Assembly: GCA_903875045.1 (NCBI GenBank)
Contig: CAIQUS010000104.1
Span: 1 to 49,548, forward strand
DNA from: an uncultured Bacteroidales bacterium
Lineage (GTDB): Bacteria > Bacteroidota > Bacteroidia > Bacteroidales > FEN-979
Direction: 5' to 3'
DNA length: 49,548 bases
Below are positions 34,121-43,164 of this stretch, piece by piece (position 1 is the first letter of the stretch; each line of letters starts with the position of its first letter). A program made the position numbers and the translations under genes. A model generated the notes under the pieces. The model was given only the letters and a program-made list of their open reading frames with translations, was not told where the DNA came from and did no database searches.

Positions 34121-36847
34121 ATGAATATCATTGACCTGTTAAGACTCATACGCAAACACATTGTATTACTGCTCGTAACCCCGGTAGTGCTAGCTGTTCT
34201 TGTCGCATATCTTACCAGAAAACCCACCTATACCTACTCTTCAGAAACCACACTATATACTGGTATTGCCAGTGGTGGAGGGGTTGAAATGGATAAATCG
34301 CTGAGCTTTTTCGCAACCAATACCGCCTTCGATAACCTGATCAATGTGATCAAATCACGTCAAACTCAGGAAGAGGTAGGAATCAGGTTGCTTGCCCAAC
34401 ATCTGGTACTCGATAAATATGATCAGAAATACCTCTCCAAAGCCTCATTTATCAGGCTGAAACAAATCACACCTGCCTATATATACAAACTCGTTGTTAG
34501 ACATGTCGATAAAACCACAGATGTTGAGGAGAACAAACCACTTGCTGTAAAACCATCTGTCAAGCCACAACAATCGGTCAGTCAAAAGTCATATCATACC
34601 ATAAAACCCGGGGAAACACTTTACCGCATTGCCAAACAATACGGACTCTCTCCTGAGGAATTGAAGGCTATGAATGATTTGTCAGACAACAACATTGAGC
34701 CAGGACAAGTACTTAAGGTAAGTTCGTTCAGCGATGAAATGGAATCGGTACAATCCTCTGATGATACCATATCCGCACCTGACACCCTGAGTTCGCAGGA
34801 TACATTTTCGTTCACAAGACTTGATTCAGCAAGTATCCTTCAATGGTTGCCATCAACAGTCAGTATTGATGCGTATGAACAAACCGTGCAGAACCTGTTG
34901 AACTACATGTCGACCAACGATACCAATTTCATCTATAAATTACTCAATTTCAGTAACCCACACTATTCTGTCAAAGCAATTTCAAGTGTGAACGTACAAC
35001 GCATTGCCAGCAGCGACCTGGTTCGGTTGAAATATGATTCGGATGATCCGGGAATTTGCCAGCAAACCCTTACCTTTTTAACGGCAGTTTGTATCAAGAA
35101 TTTTAAGGGCATCAAGGAGAACCGTTCCGATGCAGTTGTAAAGTATTTTGAATTCCAGGTAAATCAAGCTGCGGGGAGGCTGAAAGTTGCAGAGGATAAA
35201 TTGTTAAAGTTCAATAAGGACAATAACATCATCAACTATTATGAGCAAAGCAAGGCTGTTGCCGTCGTAAAAGAAGACCTGGACGTGACATACAACAACA
35301 TGCGGATCAAACTTGCAGGCACACAAGCGGCTATCACCCGAATTGAAGAGAAACTCAACAGTCAGCAGAAAGTTCAACTCAATAGTTCACAAATCCTTGA
35401 ACAGCGCAACCAGTTGGCCGATATCAGCATGAAAATTGCTGACATTGAACTAATAGGAAATCCTGATTCGATTGATTTGCCAAAACTGACCAAATTGAAA
35501 GCAGAGGCTACCAAACTGAAAGCCAAAATCACCAACTCCATTGGTAAATTGTATAGTTATGGGCACACCACCGATGGCCTGCCACTCAATGGCCTGCTTA
35601 CAGACTGGCTTGCCAATGTGCTCGATTATGAAAACACCAAAGCCGGGCTTCAGGTTTTGGGTGAACGGATAAAAGAATTTCAAAAGCAATATGCCATTTA
35701 TGCACCGGCAGGTGCCAACCTGAAACGCATCGAACGTGAAATCAATGTTTCGGAGCAAGCCTATCTTGAACTATTGCACGGATTGAACCTCGCCAAACTG
35801 AAAATGCAGGATATCGAACTTTCATCGAATATCAAAGCCATTGACCCACCTTTTTTCCCTTTGTCCCCGAATCCAACGAAACGGTCCATGCTTATTGTTG
35901 TTGCAGGTCTCCTGGGCTTTATCCTTGTTTTGGTCACCATCCTGGCCATGGAGTATCTTGACAATACACTCCGAAATCCTAATAAAGCCGCAAAGATCTT
36001 CAATCTTGAATCCGTTGGCGTTTTCCCCAAGATATTTCTGCATGTTGGCAACCTGAATTTCCCGTTTATCGTCAACAGGCTGACGGAGATGATCCTCCAG
36101 CAAATTAATTATTGTACTAACCGGATTTCCGGTAAAAACAAGCCGGATACTATTTTGTTTTTCAGCACGCTAAGCAATGAAGGAAAGACGACCATCATAG
36201 GAAATATCGCTTTAAAGCTTAAAATGCAGGGGAAGAAAGTTCTGGTACTTAACTTTTCACGTGAATCGTTGCGGGAACAAGAAATCTCTCAGCCTGGTTA
36301 TCCGGATCATCCCCATTCAACCTCAACTTCAGGATTGATAAATTCAAATAAACAGGGTTTTTCGTTTAAAAGGCTCCTGGGATATCCTGATACCCGCGTT
36401 GATTACGATAGTCCTTTTCTGCAATCGCCTGAAGAGTATCTTGAACCGGAGGAGTATTTTATTTATCCGGTTGATCAGATTTATTATTCCGCGACTAATT
36501 ACAGGGATCTCATGTTGAGCAGCCCTTTTTCACTCTCATGCGATCCCGAAGTGGTTTTAATTGAGATACCACCGCTGCTCTATTATTCCTATCCTTCGGG
36601 CTTCGTTTCAAAACAAGATGTTGCCGTATTGATAGCCAGGGCAAACAGGGTTTGGACCACTGCCGACAAAGCAGCCCTGGAAACGGTTTCGCAACATACA
36701 GCCAAACCTCCGATGTTTTTGCTCAATGGTGTTGAGATCCCAGTCATTGAAACATTTCTTGGTGAACTGCCCAAACACCGGAACAGGTTGCACAGGATCA
36801 TCAAAAGATTAATCCGTTTCCAGTTTTTTGACCAATACAAACCTTAA
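34121..36847 (+). CDS. Wzz/GumC-type polysaccharide co-polymerase with LysM domain and BY-kinase-like domain
   Basis: This inner-membrane protein of 908 aa is expected to control chain length and export. ATG 34121 (MNIIDLLRLIRKH) is preferred over ATG 34106, which overlaps the previous gene. TM1 is about 13-32. A LysM domain, a peptidoglycan-binding motif, lies inside the periplasmic part at about 156-203 (HTIKPGETLYRIAKQYGLSP). A long coiled coil (about 335-545) and TM2 (about 588-613) follow. The cytosolic end resembles bacterial tyrosine kinases: Walker A STLSNEGKTT (about 681-692) is intact, but the Asp of the second Walker motif is Asn (VLVLNFS), and the IEIPPLL segment has Glu where Asp is usual. 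There is no C-terminal Tyr cluster, so kinase activity is doubtful. Confidence 0.9.
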   Translation: MNIIDLLRLIRKHIVLLLVTPVVLAVLVAYLTRKPTYTYSSETTLYTGIASGGGVEMDKSLSFFATNTAFDNLINVIKSRQTQEEVGIRLLAQHLVLDKYDQKYLSKASFIRLKQITPAYIYKLVVRHVDKTTDVEENKPLAVKPSVKPQQSVSQKSYHTIKPGETLYRIAKQYGLSPEELKAMNDLSDNNIEPGQVLKVSSFSDEMESVQSSDDTISAPDTLSSQDTFSFTRLDSASILQWLPSTVSIDAYEQTVQNLLNYMSTNDTNFIYKLLNFSNPHYSVKAISSVNVQRIASSDLVRLKYDSDDPGICQQTLTFLTAVCIKNFKGIKENRSDAVVKYFEFQVNQAAGRLKVAEDKLLKFNKDNNIINYYEQSKAVAVVKEDLDVTYNNMRIKLAGTQAAITRIEEKLNSQQKVQLNSSQILEQRNQLADISMKIADIELIGNPDSIDLPKLTKLKAEATKLKAKITNSIGKLYSYGHTTDGLPLNGLLTDWLANVLDYENTKAGLQVLGERIKEFQKQYAIYAPAGANLKRIEREINVSEQAYLELLHGLNLAKLKMQDIELSSNIKAIDPPFFPLSPNPTKRSMLIVVAGLLGFILVLVTILAMEYLDNTLRNPNKAAKIFNLESVGVFPKIFLHVGNLNFPFIVNRLTEMILQQINYCTNRISGKNKPDTILFFSTLSNEGKTTIIGNIALKLKMQGKKVLVLNFSRESLREQEISQPGYPDHPHSTSTSGLINSNKQGFSFKRLLGYPDTRVDYDSPFLQSPEEYLEPEEYFIYPVDQIYYSATNYRDLMLSSPFSLSCDPEVVLIEIPPLLYYSYPSGFVSKQDVAVLIARANRVWTTADKAALETVSQHTAKPPMFLLNGVEIPVIETFLGELPKHRNRLHRIIKRLIRFQFFDQYKP

Positions 36848-36857
36848 AACATCTAAT

Positions 36858-38228
36858 TTGAAATCAATTCTCCATAAACTCACCCGCGAAGCAAATTTTT
36901 TATCACTTGTTGCCAATCTGGCTATCGCTTTTTTCGGATTTGCCGGATTTGCTTTACTTGCACGAAGCTATCCGGTTGAGTTGTTTGGACAGTGGGTTTT
37001 GTATATTTCATCCGCCGCATTCATCGAGATGTTCAGATTCGGAATTACCAACACAGCCATCATCCGATATCTTTCGGGTGTTGACCAGGACGACAGGCTC
37101 AAATATGTTGGCTCCAACGGACTCATCGGATTGATCGCCACGATTTTCATCCTTATCATCTTATGGACTATCTATCTGATCTTTCCGCAACCTATTCATC
37201 ATGCAGGATATGGACTGTTTTTCGCATGGTATCCCATCATGGCTTTGATCAATTTACCTCTGAATACGGCATTGGTCATCATGCAGGCCGATCAAAAATT
37301 CGGTAAATTACTGATGATCAAATCTATAAATAGTGGTGGTTTTTTTCTGGTTATCCTTGTGAATTACATTTTCTTCTCCATGAACCTGACCCAACTGGTC
37401 TGGATGCAATTGGGTATCAATGTAATTACATCAACCATCTGTATGGTCAACGGATGGGATGGACTCAGGCATATAAGGAAAGCAACAAAACAGACCAACA
37501 AGGTTTTACTGGATTTTGGCAAATACACCACATTCACGCTCATTGGCACCAACCTCCTTCGCAGCGCCGATACCCTGATCATCAGCCTGAGCCCGCTTGG
37601 AACTGCAGCGGTTGCGCTGTACAGTATTCCACTCAAACTAACTGAATTACAACAAATTCCCCTGAGAAGTTTTGTTGCTACCGCCTTCCCGAAAATGTCA
37701 AAAGCCAGCGTACAAGGCAAAATTGAAGAGGTGAAAGAACTCTTCTATACTTATTCCGGGGCCATGTTCTATCTTTTTATCCTGGCCAGTCTTACGACAT
37801 TTATTTTTGCCGATTTCTTTGTGCTGTTGCTGGGGGGCCGTCAATACCTGGCAACGGATCCCTTTACCGGTGCCAATGCAGTTACCATTATGCGGATATT
37901 TTCCATTTACGGCCTGTTATTACCCATCGACCGGATGACTGGTGTCGGACTGGACAGCATCAACAGGCCAGATAAAAATTTCCAGAAAGTGCTGCTTATG
38001 GTCATTGCCAACGTGATTGGCGACCTTATTGCCGTTTTCGTATTCAAGTCTCTGGAACTTGTTGCGGTCGGGTCTATCCTCTTTACCATCCTCGGCGTAT
38101 GGGTAGGATACTATTTCATTAACCGTCAACTTGATCTTGAATTCCGAAAGATTTTTTCATCCGGCATTGAGTTTTACAGTTCAATGTACAGAAAGTTCAG
38201 GAAATCGAAGTCGAACCCGGCCAGGTAA
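36858..38228 (+). CDS. Polysaccharide flippase (Wzx/MATE-like)
   Basis: This is a multi-spanning membrane protein of about 456 aa with 12-14 hydrophobic helices. It is predicted to flip lipid-linked repeat units across the inner membrane. The N-terminus LTREANFLSLVANLAIAFFGFAGFALLAR and the TAIIRYLSG segment fit the polysaccharide-synthesis flippase family. There is no ATG. Both candidate starts are TTG: 36828, which would overlap the previous gene, and 36858, which begins MKSILHKLTREANF just after the previous stop. The latter is chosen. It pairs with the polymerase gene that follows, indicating a Wzx/Wzy-dependent route. Confidence 0.87.
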   Translation: MKSILHKLTREANFLSLVANLAIAFFGFAGFALLARSYPVELFGQWVLYISSAAFIEMFRFGITNTAIIRYLSGVDQDDRLKYVGSNGLIGLIATIFILIILWTIYLIFPQPIHHAGYGLFFAWYPIMALINLPLNTALVIMQADQKFGKLLMIKSINSGGFFLVILVNYIFFSMNLTQLVWMQLGINVITSTICMVNGWDGLRHIRKATKQTNKVLLDFGKYTTFTLIGTNLLRSADTLIISLSPLGTAAVALYSIPLKLTELQQIPLRSFVATAFPKMSKASVQGKIEEVKELFYTYSGAMFYLFILASLTTFIFADFFVLLLGGRQYLATDPFTGANAVTIMRIFSIYGLLLPIDRMTGVGLDSINRPDKNFQKVLLMVIANVIGDLIAVFVFKSLELVAVGSILFTILGVWVGYYFINRQLDLEFRKIFSSGIEFYSSMYRKFRKSKSNPAR

Positions 38229-38264
38229 ATAACATTCGGATAAACCATCTTACCGACGCAATGC

Positions 38265-39719
38265 ATGCGGAATCAGCATAAACCATTTGAAACCCTTTCA
38301 GGTTCTGACAAATTGGGTTCAAACAGAAATCTTTTAATCATCTTTCTTGCGATTTTTGTTGCTGCCTGGGTCATTGCCAATAAAGGAATAGTTGGCGGGA
38401 TCGGGTTGATGGTACTTCCATTCATTCTCATCTACGGCTATTTTTTTTTCAAAAACCCCATTATTGGCGTATATACCGCAGTTGCCCTCAGTTTTATCAT
38501 CCTGGGCTCAGCCCGGTATATCAAAGGCGTACAAGTAGGCATGGCCATGGATGGAATTCTCTTTCTGACATATATTGCCTTGTTTTTCAATCGTTTTAAG
38601 GAACGGATCCAGTGGGGGCCAGCGAACAAGGATGCAACCATTCTGGCGTTGGTTTGGTTTGGGTTCACCGTTTTGCAGTTCTTTAACCCGGAGGCACGGA
38701 GCAAAGAAGCCTGGTTCGTTGGATTCCGCGGCATTTCACTTTACATGATGCTGTTAATCCCGCTTGTTTTACTTCTGATCAACACCCGTCGCAAACTTGA
38801 TATTTTTCTTTACCTCTGGGCGACATTTTCAATTCTTGTATCCATGAAGGGTATCATGCAGTTAACCATTGGTGTCGATCCTTATGAAAAAGCCTGGCTC
38901 GATGGTGGTGGTGCGGTTACGCATATTTTGTTTGGAAAACTGCGAATCTTTTCATTTTTAAGCGATGCCGGGCAATTTGGCGCCAACCAGGCTTATTCAG
39001 GTGTTGTATTCTCCATCATCGCATTTACGGTCAAAGACAAAAAAATCAGACTCTTTTATCTGACAGCCGCAGTTCTTGGCTTATATGGGATGTTGTTATC
39101 CGGAACCCGGGGTGCCATAAGTATTCCCCTCACAGGATTTTTCCTGTATGCTGTACTGAGAAAAAACCGTTTTGTGATGATTTCAGGCACGGTTTCTCTT
39201 TTGCTGGTCTTCATATTTTTCAAATACACCACTATCGGTCAGGATAATCAACAGATCCGACGAATGCGTTCGGCTTTTGACCCCAACGATGCATCTCTTC
39301 AGGTCCGGCTCGAAAACCAGAAAAAACTAAGTGTTTATCTTTCGTCACGGCCATTTGGCGGAGGGATCGGGCATGCCGGTGTGAAAGCCCAGCGTTTCCT
39401 TCCCAATGCCTTCCTTTCCAATGTGGCCACTGATAGCTGGTATGTACTGATATGGGCTGAAATGGGCGTCGTAGGATTGTTACTTCATCTTTTCATTCTT
39501 TTCTATGTGCTTGGCAAATCATCCTACATGGTTTTATTTAAACTGAAAGACCCCGAAGTCAAAATAAAAATGGCAGCCATGGCCTCCGGAATGTTCGGGG
39601 TTATGGTTGCCTCTTATGGAAATGCAGTTCTTGGCACGATGCCCACCGGGATACTGCTCTATACAGCCATGGCCCTGATGCTGAATGCCAAACATTTCGA
39701 TGAGGAAGCCATGGCCTAA
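38265..39719 (+). CDS. O-antigen ligase/polymerase family protein (Wzy-like)
   Basis: The 484-residue integral membrane protein has about 11 hydrophobic helices and a large extracytoplasmic loop (about residues 200-265, FGKLRIFSFLSDAGQFGANQ). GMLLSGTRGAISIPLTGFFLYAVL is the hallmark core of the Wzy_C / O-antigen ligase family. After it comes a second loop with RSAFDPNDASLQVRLENQ and RPFGGGIGH. In this gene context it should polymerise repeat units in the periplasm under control of the co-polymerase. Wzy and WaaL-type ligases cannot be separated by sequence alone. Confidence 0.9.
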   Translation: MRNQHKPFETLSGSDKLGSNRNLLIIFLAIFVAAWVIANKGIVGGIGLMVLPFILIYGYFFFKNPIIGVYTAVALSFIILGSARYIKGVQVGMAMDGILFLTYIALFFNRFKERIQWGPANKDATILALVWFGFTVLQFFNPEARSKEAWFVGFRGISLYMMLLIPLVLLLINTRRKLDIFLYLWATFSILVSMKGIMQLTIGVDPYEKAWLDGGGAVTHILFGKLRIFSFLSDAGQFGANQAYSGVVFSIIAFTVKDKKIRLFYLTAAVLGLYGMLLSGTRGAISIPLTGFFLYAVLRKNRFVMISGTVSLLLVFIFFKYTTIGQDNQQIRRMRSAFDPNDASLQVRLENQKKLSVYLSSRPFGGGIGHAGVKAQRFLPNAFLSNVATDSWYVLIWAEMGVVGLLLHLFILFYVLGKSSYMVLFKLKDPEVKIKMAAMASGMFGVMVASYGNAVLGTMPTGILLYTAMALMLNAKHFDEEAMA

Positions 39720-39738
39720 AGGAAAAAATATTTTTCCC

Positions 39739-39768
39739 TTTGTTTGCATATATAATTCATTATATTTG
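39739..39768 (+). promoter_or_regulatory. Putative internal promoter of the polysaccharide locus
   Basis: TTTG (39739-39742), an 18-base spacer and TATATTTG (39761-39768) match both elements of the Bacteroidota promoter. Transcription would start near 39775, ahead of the first glycosyltransferase at 39812. A weak GGAAAAA/TTTTTCC hairpin at 39721-39737 precedes it. Confidence 0.65.
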
Positions 39769-39811
39769 TACATCGTGATGCCAGGTTATTCATTTTATAA
39801 GTTAAACGCCT

Positions 39812-40741
39812 ATGAATTATCCGCTTGTTTCAATCATCACTATCAATTTTGATCATCCTGAGGTGACCTGCCAGCTTTTGGCCTCACTTCGCAAGGCAAC
39901 TTATCAGAACTTTGAAATCATTGTCGTTGATAATGCTTCACCAAACGATGACCCGGCCTGTATCAAAGAAACATTCCCGGAAATTATTTTTATTCAAAGT
40001 AAAGAGAACCTTGGATTTGCCGGAGGGAATAATCTTGGCATCAGGATCGCAAAGGGCAAATACATCCTGTTATTGAACAACGATACAGAAGTTGATCCGG
40101 GTTTTCTGGAACCTCTTGTGGCCAAATTTGAAACCAACCCTCAAATCGGAGCAGTCAGCCCTAAAATCAAATTCTTTCATACACCAGATACCATTCAGTT
40201 TGCAGGTATTTCCGAATTTAACCCATATACCATCCGCAACAAAGGGATCGGTTATGGGGAAAAGGATTCGGGACAATTTGAGCTGGATCGCCTCACAGCG
40301 TTCGTTCATGGAGCTGCCATGATGGTTCCCATGGATGTAATACGCAAGGTTGGATTGATGGCCGAATGCTACTTTCTTTATTATGAAGAACATGACTGGG
40401 CTGCCCGGATAAAAAAAGCAGGTTACCAGCTATGGTATGTCCACAATTCAACGGTGCTTCACAAGGAATCGATCTCAACCGGTAAAATAAGTGCCCTGAA
40501 AACCTATTACATGAACCGGTCGCGGCTGTTGTTTTTAAGGAGAAATGTGAGTGGAATCACCTTCCCCCTGGCACTGATGTATCAGTTGCTTGTCTCCATC
40601 CCGAAAAATGCCCTGGTTTTTCTTTTGAAAGGCTATCCCGGACATTTCAAAGCATACTCCAATGCTGTTACCTGGCACATAAAGCATCTTTTATCGAAGG
40701 AGCTCCATTTACAGCCAAATTTTACAATTGACCCAACCTAA
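39812..40741 (+). CDS. Glycosyltransferase family 2 (rhamnosyltransferase-like)
   Basis: This is a soluble GT-A fold enzyme of 309 aa that adds a sugar from a nucleotide donor to the growing repeat unit on the cytosolic face of the membrane. The N-terminal VSIITINFDHPEVTCQLLASL, VVDNASPNDD and LLLNNDTEVDPGFL (metal-binding DxD equivalent in NNDTEVD) are typical. FLYYEEHDWAARIKKAGYQ is the acceptor-side motif of the rhamnosyltransferase-like GT2 group. The C-terminal about 60 residues include a hydrophobic, membrane-associating segment. It follows an internal promoter and is 11 bases from the next GT gene. Confidence 0.92.
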   Translation: MNYPLVSIITINFDHPEVTCQLLASLRKATYQNFEIIVVDNASPNDDPACIKETFPEIIFIQSKENLGFAGGNNLGIRIAKGKYILLLNNDTEVDPGFLEPLVAKFETNPQIGAVSPKIKFFHTPDTIQFAGISEFNPYTIRNKGIGYGEKDSGQFELDRLTAFVHGAAMMVPMDVIRKVGLMAECYFLYYEEHDWAARIKKAGYQLWYVHNSTVLHKESISTGKISALKTYYMNRSRLLFLRRNVSGITFPLALMYQLLVSIPKNALVFLLKGYPGHFKAYSNAVTWHIKHLLSKELHLQPNFTIDPT

Positions 40742-40751
40742 ACCCTGACAG

Positions 40752-41963
40752 ATGAATTCAATGTTATTACAGGCAATCAATGTGATACAACTGGTCGTAT
40801 TCATCCCTTTGGCGCTGGCAGTATTATATATATTCGTATATGCCTTTGCCGGACTATTTTACCGGCAACGCCCCTACCCTGCCAATCCCCGGTTAAAAAA
40901 AATCGCCGTTCTGATACCGGGATACAAGGAAGATGAAGTTATTATTGACGTTGCCCGGCAGGCGCTGGACCAGGATTACCCGCATCAGCTTTTCGATGTG
41001 GTCATTATCGCTGACTCTTTTCAACCTCAAACTATTTCATCCCTTAAGCAATTACCCATCAAGGTCATTGAGGTGAAGTTTGATAAAAGCACCAAGTCAA
41101 AAGCGCTGAACAAAGCGATGGAACAATTGCCCGATGGTTATGACATCGCAGTGGTGCTTGATGCAGATAACGTAATGGCACCTGATTTTTTACAAAAGGT
41201 AAATTCAACCTTTGAGCTCACCTTTTCTGCGGTTCAGGGGCACCGTCAGGCTAAAAATATGGACACATCCCTCGCAGTCCTGGATGCCATCAGTGAAGAG
41301 ATCAACAACCATATCTTCAGGAAAGGCCACCGGGTACTAGGGCTTTCGTCTGCCATTATCGGATCGGGCATGGCTTTCAGGTATGCCTTTTTTAAAGAAA
41401 TGATGTCAACTGTTACCGCCATTGGCGGTTTTGACAAGGAAATTGAGCTCAAAATGCTCAAGGATGGTTATAAAATCGCCTACCTTGATGATGCAGCCGT
41501 GTTCGATGAAAAGGTCCAAAAGGCTGAAGTCTTTACCAATCAGCGCCGCCGCTGGCTTTCAGCCCAGTTAATTTATTTCCAGCGCGATTTTCTATCTGCC
41601 TTAAAATCATTGGTTACCAAAGGAAATATCGACTATTTCGACAAAGCCATCCAGTTTATTCAACCACCACGGATTTTATTATTGGGTTCCGTCCTGCTGC
41701 TGGGAACACTGTTTATGGTGCTAAACCTGTTTATTCTTTACGATATCAACTTCTTTTACATCTGGTTCACTTTGATCATCTTTTGTGTTGCTGCCTTCTT
41801 TTTTTCTATTCCGGCTACATTTTATAATACGACAACATTAAAAGCCATCGGCAGTTTGCCAAAAGGCATGTTACTCATGCTTGGCTCCCTGCTTAAAATC
41901 AAAGGTGCCAATAAACAATTCATTCATACAAAACATACTGCCGGCAAACATACCATCAAGTAG
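40752..41963 (+). CDS. Membrane glycosyltransferase family 2 with QxxRW-type motif
   Basis: The 403-residue protein has an N-terminal membrane helix (about 10-35), a GT-A domain and two to three C-terminal helices (about 300-375). Visible motifs are AVLIPGYKEDEVI, the donor-binding Asp in VVIIADSF, VVLDADNVM (DxD), and the processive-type QRRRW in FTNQRRRWLSAQLIY. This topology resembles cellulose or hyaluronan synthase-like enzymes, which can both polymerise and extrude sugar, though many members only add single sugars. Its acceptor is unknown. It lies in the run of transferases of the locus. Confidence 0.92.
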   Translation: MNSMLLQAINVIQLVVFIPLALAVLYIFVYAFAGLFYRQRPYPANPRLKKIAVLIPGYKEDEVIIDVARQALDQDYPHQLFDVVIIADSFQPQTISSLKQLPIKVIEVKFDKSTKSKALNKAMEQLPDGYDIAVVLDADNVMAPDFLQKVNSTFELTFSAVQGHRQAKNMDTSLAVLDAISEEINNHIFRKGHRVLGLSSAIIGSGMAFRYAFFKEMMSTVTAIGGFDKEIELKMLKDGYKIAYLDDAAVFDEKVQKAEVFTNQRRRWLSAQLIYFQRDFLSALKSLVTKGNIDYFDKAIQFIQPPRILLLGSVLLLGTLFMVLNLFILYDINFFYIWFTLIIFCVAAFFFSIPATFYNTTTLKAIGSLPKGMLLMLGSLLKIKGANKQFIHTKHTAGKHTIK

Positions 41964-41987
41964 TACTGATAACTGAAAAACTAATCT

Positions 41988-43142
41988 ATGAAAATCGGGA
42001 TCGAAGGACAACGGCTTTTTCGCAGCAAAAAACACGGGATGGACATGGTTGCGCTGGAATTGATCCGCAACCTTCAAAAGATTGATCAGAAAAACGAATA
42101 CATCATTTTCATCAAACCAGATGAGGATGATGCCTGTTTGAAAGAGAGCTCCAATTTCAAAATTGTAAAACTCGAAGGCGGATTTTATCCCTTATGGGAA
42201 CAAATTGCCCTGCCAAGGGCTGCCGCAGCTGCAGGGTGCCAGCTGTTGCACTGCACGAGCAATACCGCACCGGTTAACACCTCTATCCCGCTGGTGGTCA
42301 CCCTGCATGATATTATATACATGGAGAGCAGCTATGGAAAGATTCTCAGCGGCAGCGGTACCACCTATCAAAAATTTGGGAACGCTTACAGGAGGTTAAT
42401 TGTGCCCAGGGTCATCAAAAAAAGCCGGAAGATCATTACGGTTTCTCATTTTGAGAAAAATCGCATCGGGGAATTCTTCGGCATGAAAGGGGATTCCCGC
42501 CTGACCGCGGTTTACAACGGTGTAAGTGATTACTTTAAACCTGTTACAGATCAGGCGACCTTGTTGCGGGTCAAACAGAAATATCATCTGCCCGACCATT
42601 ATTTTTTCTTTCTGGGCAATACAGATCCGAAGAAAAACACCCGTGGAACCTTGAAAGCCTATTCCGATTTTCTGAAACAAACCGGCAGTGATATGCGTCT
42701 TGTAATGCTCGATTATGACCGTGCAGAATTGGATAAAATACTGGTTGAAATAGGCGACCAATCTTTGATTGACCGAATTGTACTGACAGGTTATGTAGTC
42801 AATACCGACCTGCCTGCCATTTACAGCCAGTGTGATGTATTTCTCTACCCGTCACTCCGAGAGAGTTTCGGGATACCCATGCTTGAAGCAATGGGCTGCG
42901 GGGCTCCGGTGATAACCTCCACAACCTCCTCCATGCCAGAAGTTTCAGGCGGTGCTGGATTTCTTGTCGACCCGTTTAACCCGACGGAAATCACAGCTGC
43001 CATGATCCAAATAACCGGAAATCGTGATTTGAAAAACCAACTCATTGAAAAAGGATTGGCACAGGCCCCCAAATTTTCATGGAAGGCAATGGCCGAAAAT
43101 GTGTTGGATATATACAAGGAAATCGGATCAAATGTGCAATGA
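41988..43142 (+). CDS. Glycosyltransferase family 4 (GT-B fold)
   Basis: This is a 384-residue retaining glycosyltransferase. The N-terminal half begins MKIGIEGQRLFRSKKHGMD and contains TLHDIIYMES. The C-terminal donor-binding half has FFLGNTDPKKNTRGTLKAY and the family signature FLYPSLRESFGIPMLEAMGCG, including the EX7E glutamates, then PEVSGGAGFLVDP. It likely uses a nucleotide-activated hexose or similar to extend the lipid-linked repeat unit. It ends 22 bases before the next transferase. Confidence 0.94.
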   Translation: MKIGIEGQRLFRSKKHGMDMVALELIRNLQKIDQKNEYIIFIKPDEDDACLKESSNFKIVKLEGGFYPLWEQIALPRAAAAAGCQLLHCTSNTAPVNTSIPLVVTLHDIIYMESSYGKILSGSGTTYQKFGNAYRRLIVPRVIKKSRKIITVSHFEKNRIGEFFGMKGDSRLTAVYNGVSDYFKPVTDQATLLRVKQKYHLPDHYFFFLGNTDPKKNTRGTLKAYSDFLKQTGSDMRLVMLDYDRAELDKILVEIGDQSLIDRIVLTGYVVNTDLPAIYSQCDVFLYPSLRESFGIPMLEAMGCGAPVITSTTSSMPEVSGGAGFLVDPFNPTEITAAMIQITGNRDLKNQLIEKGLAQAPKFSWKAMAENVLDIYKEIGSNVQ

Positions 43143-43164
43143 TGACATTTAAAAACCTGATTAT

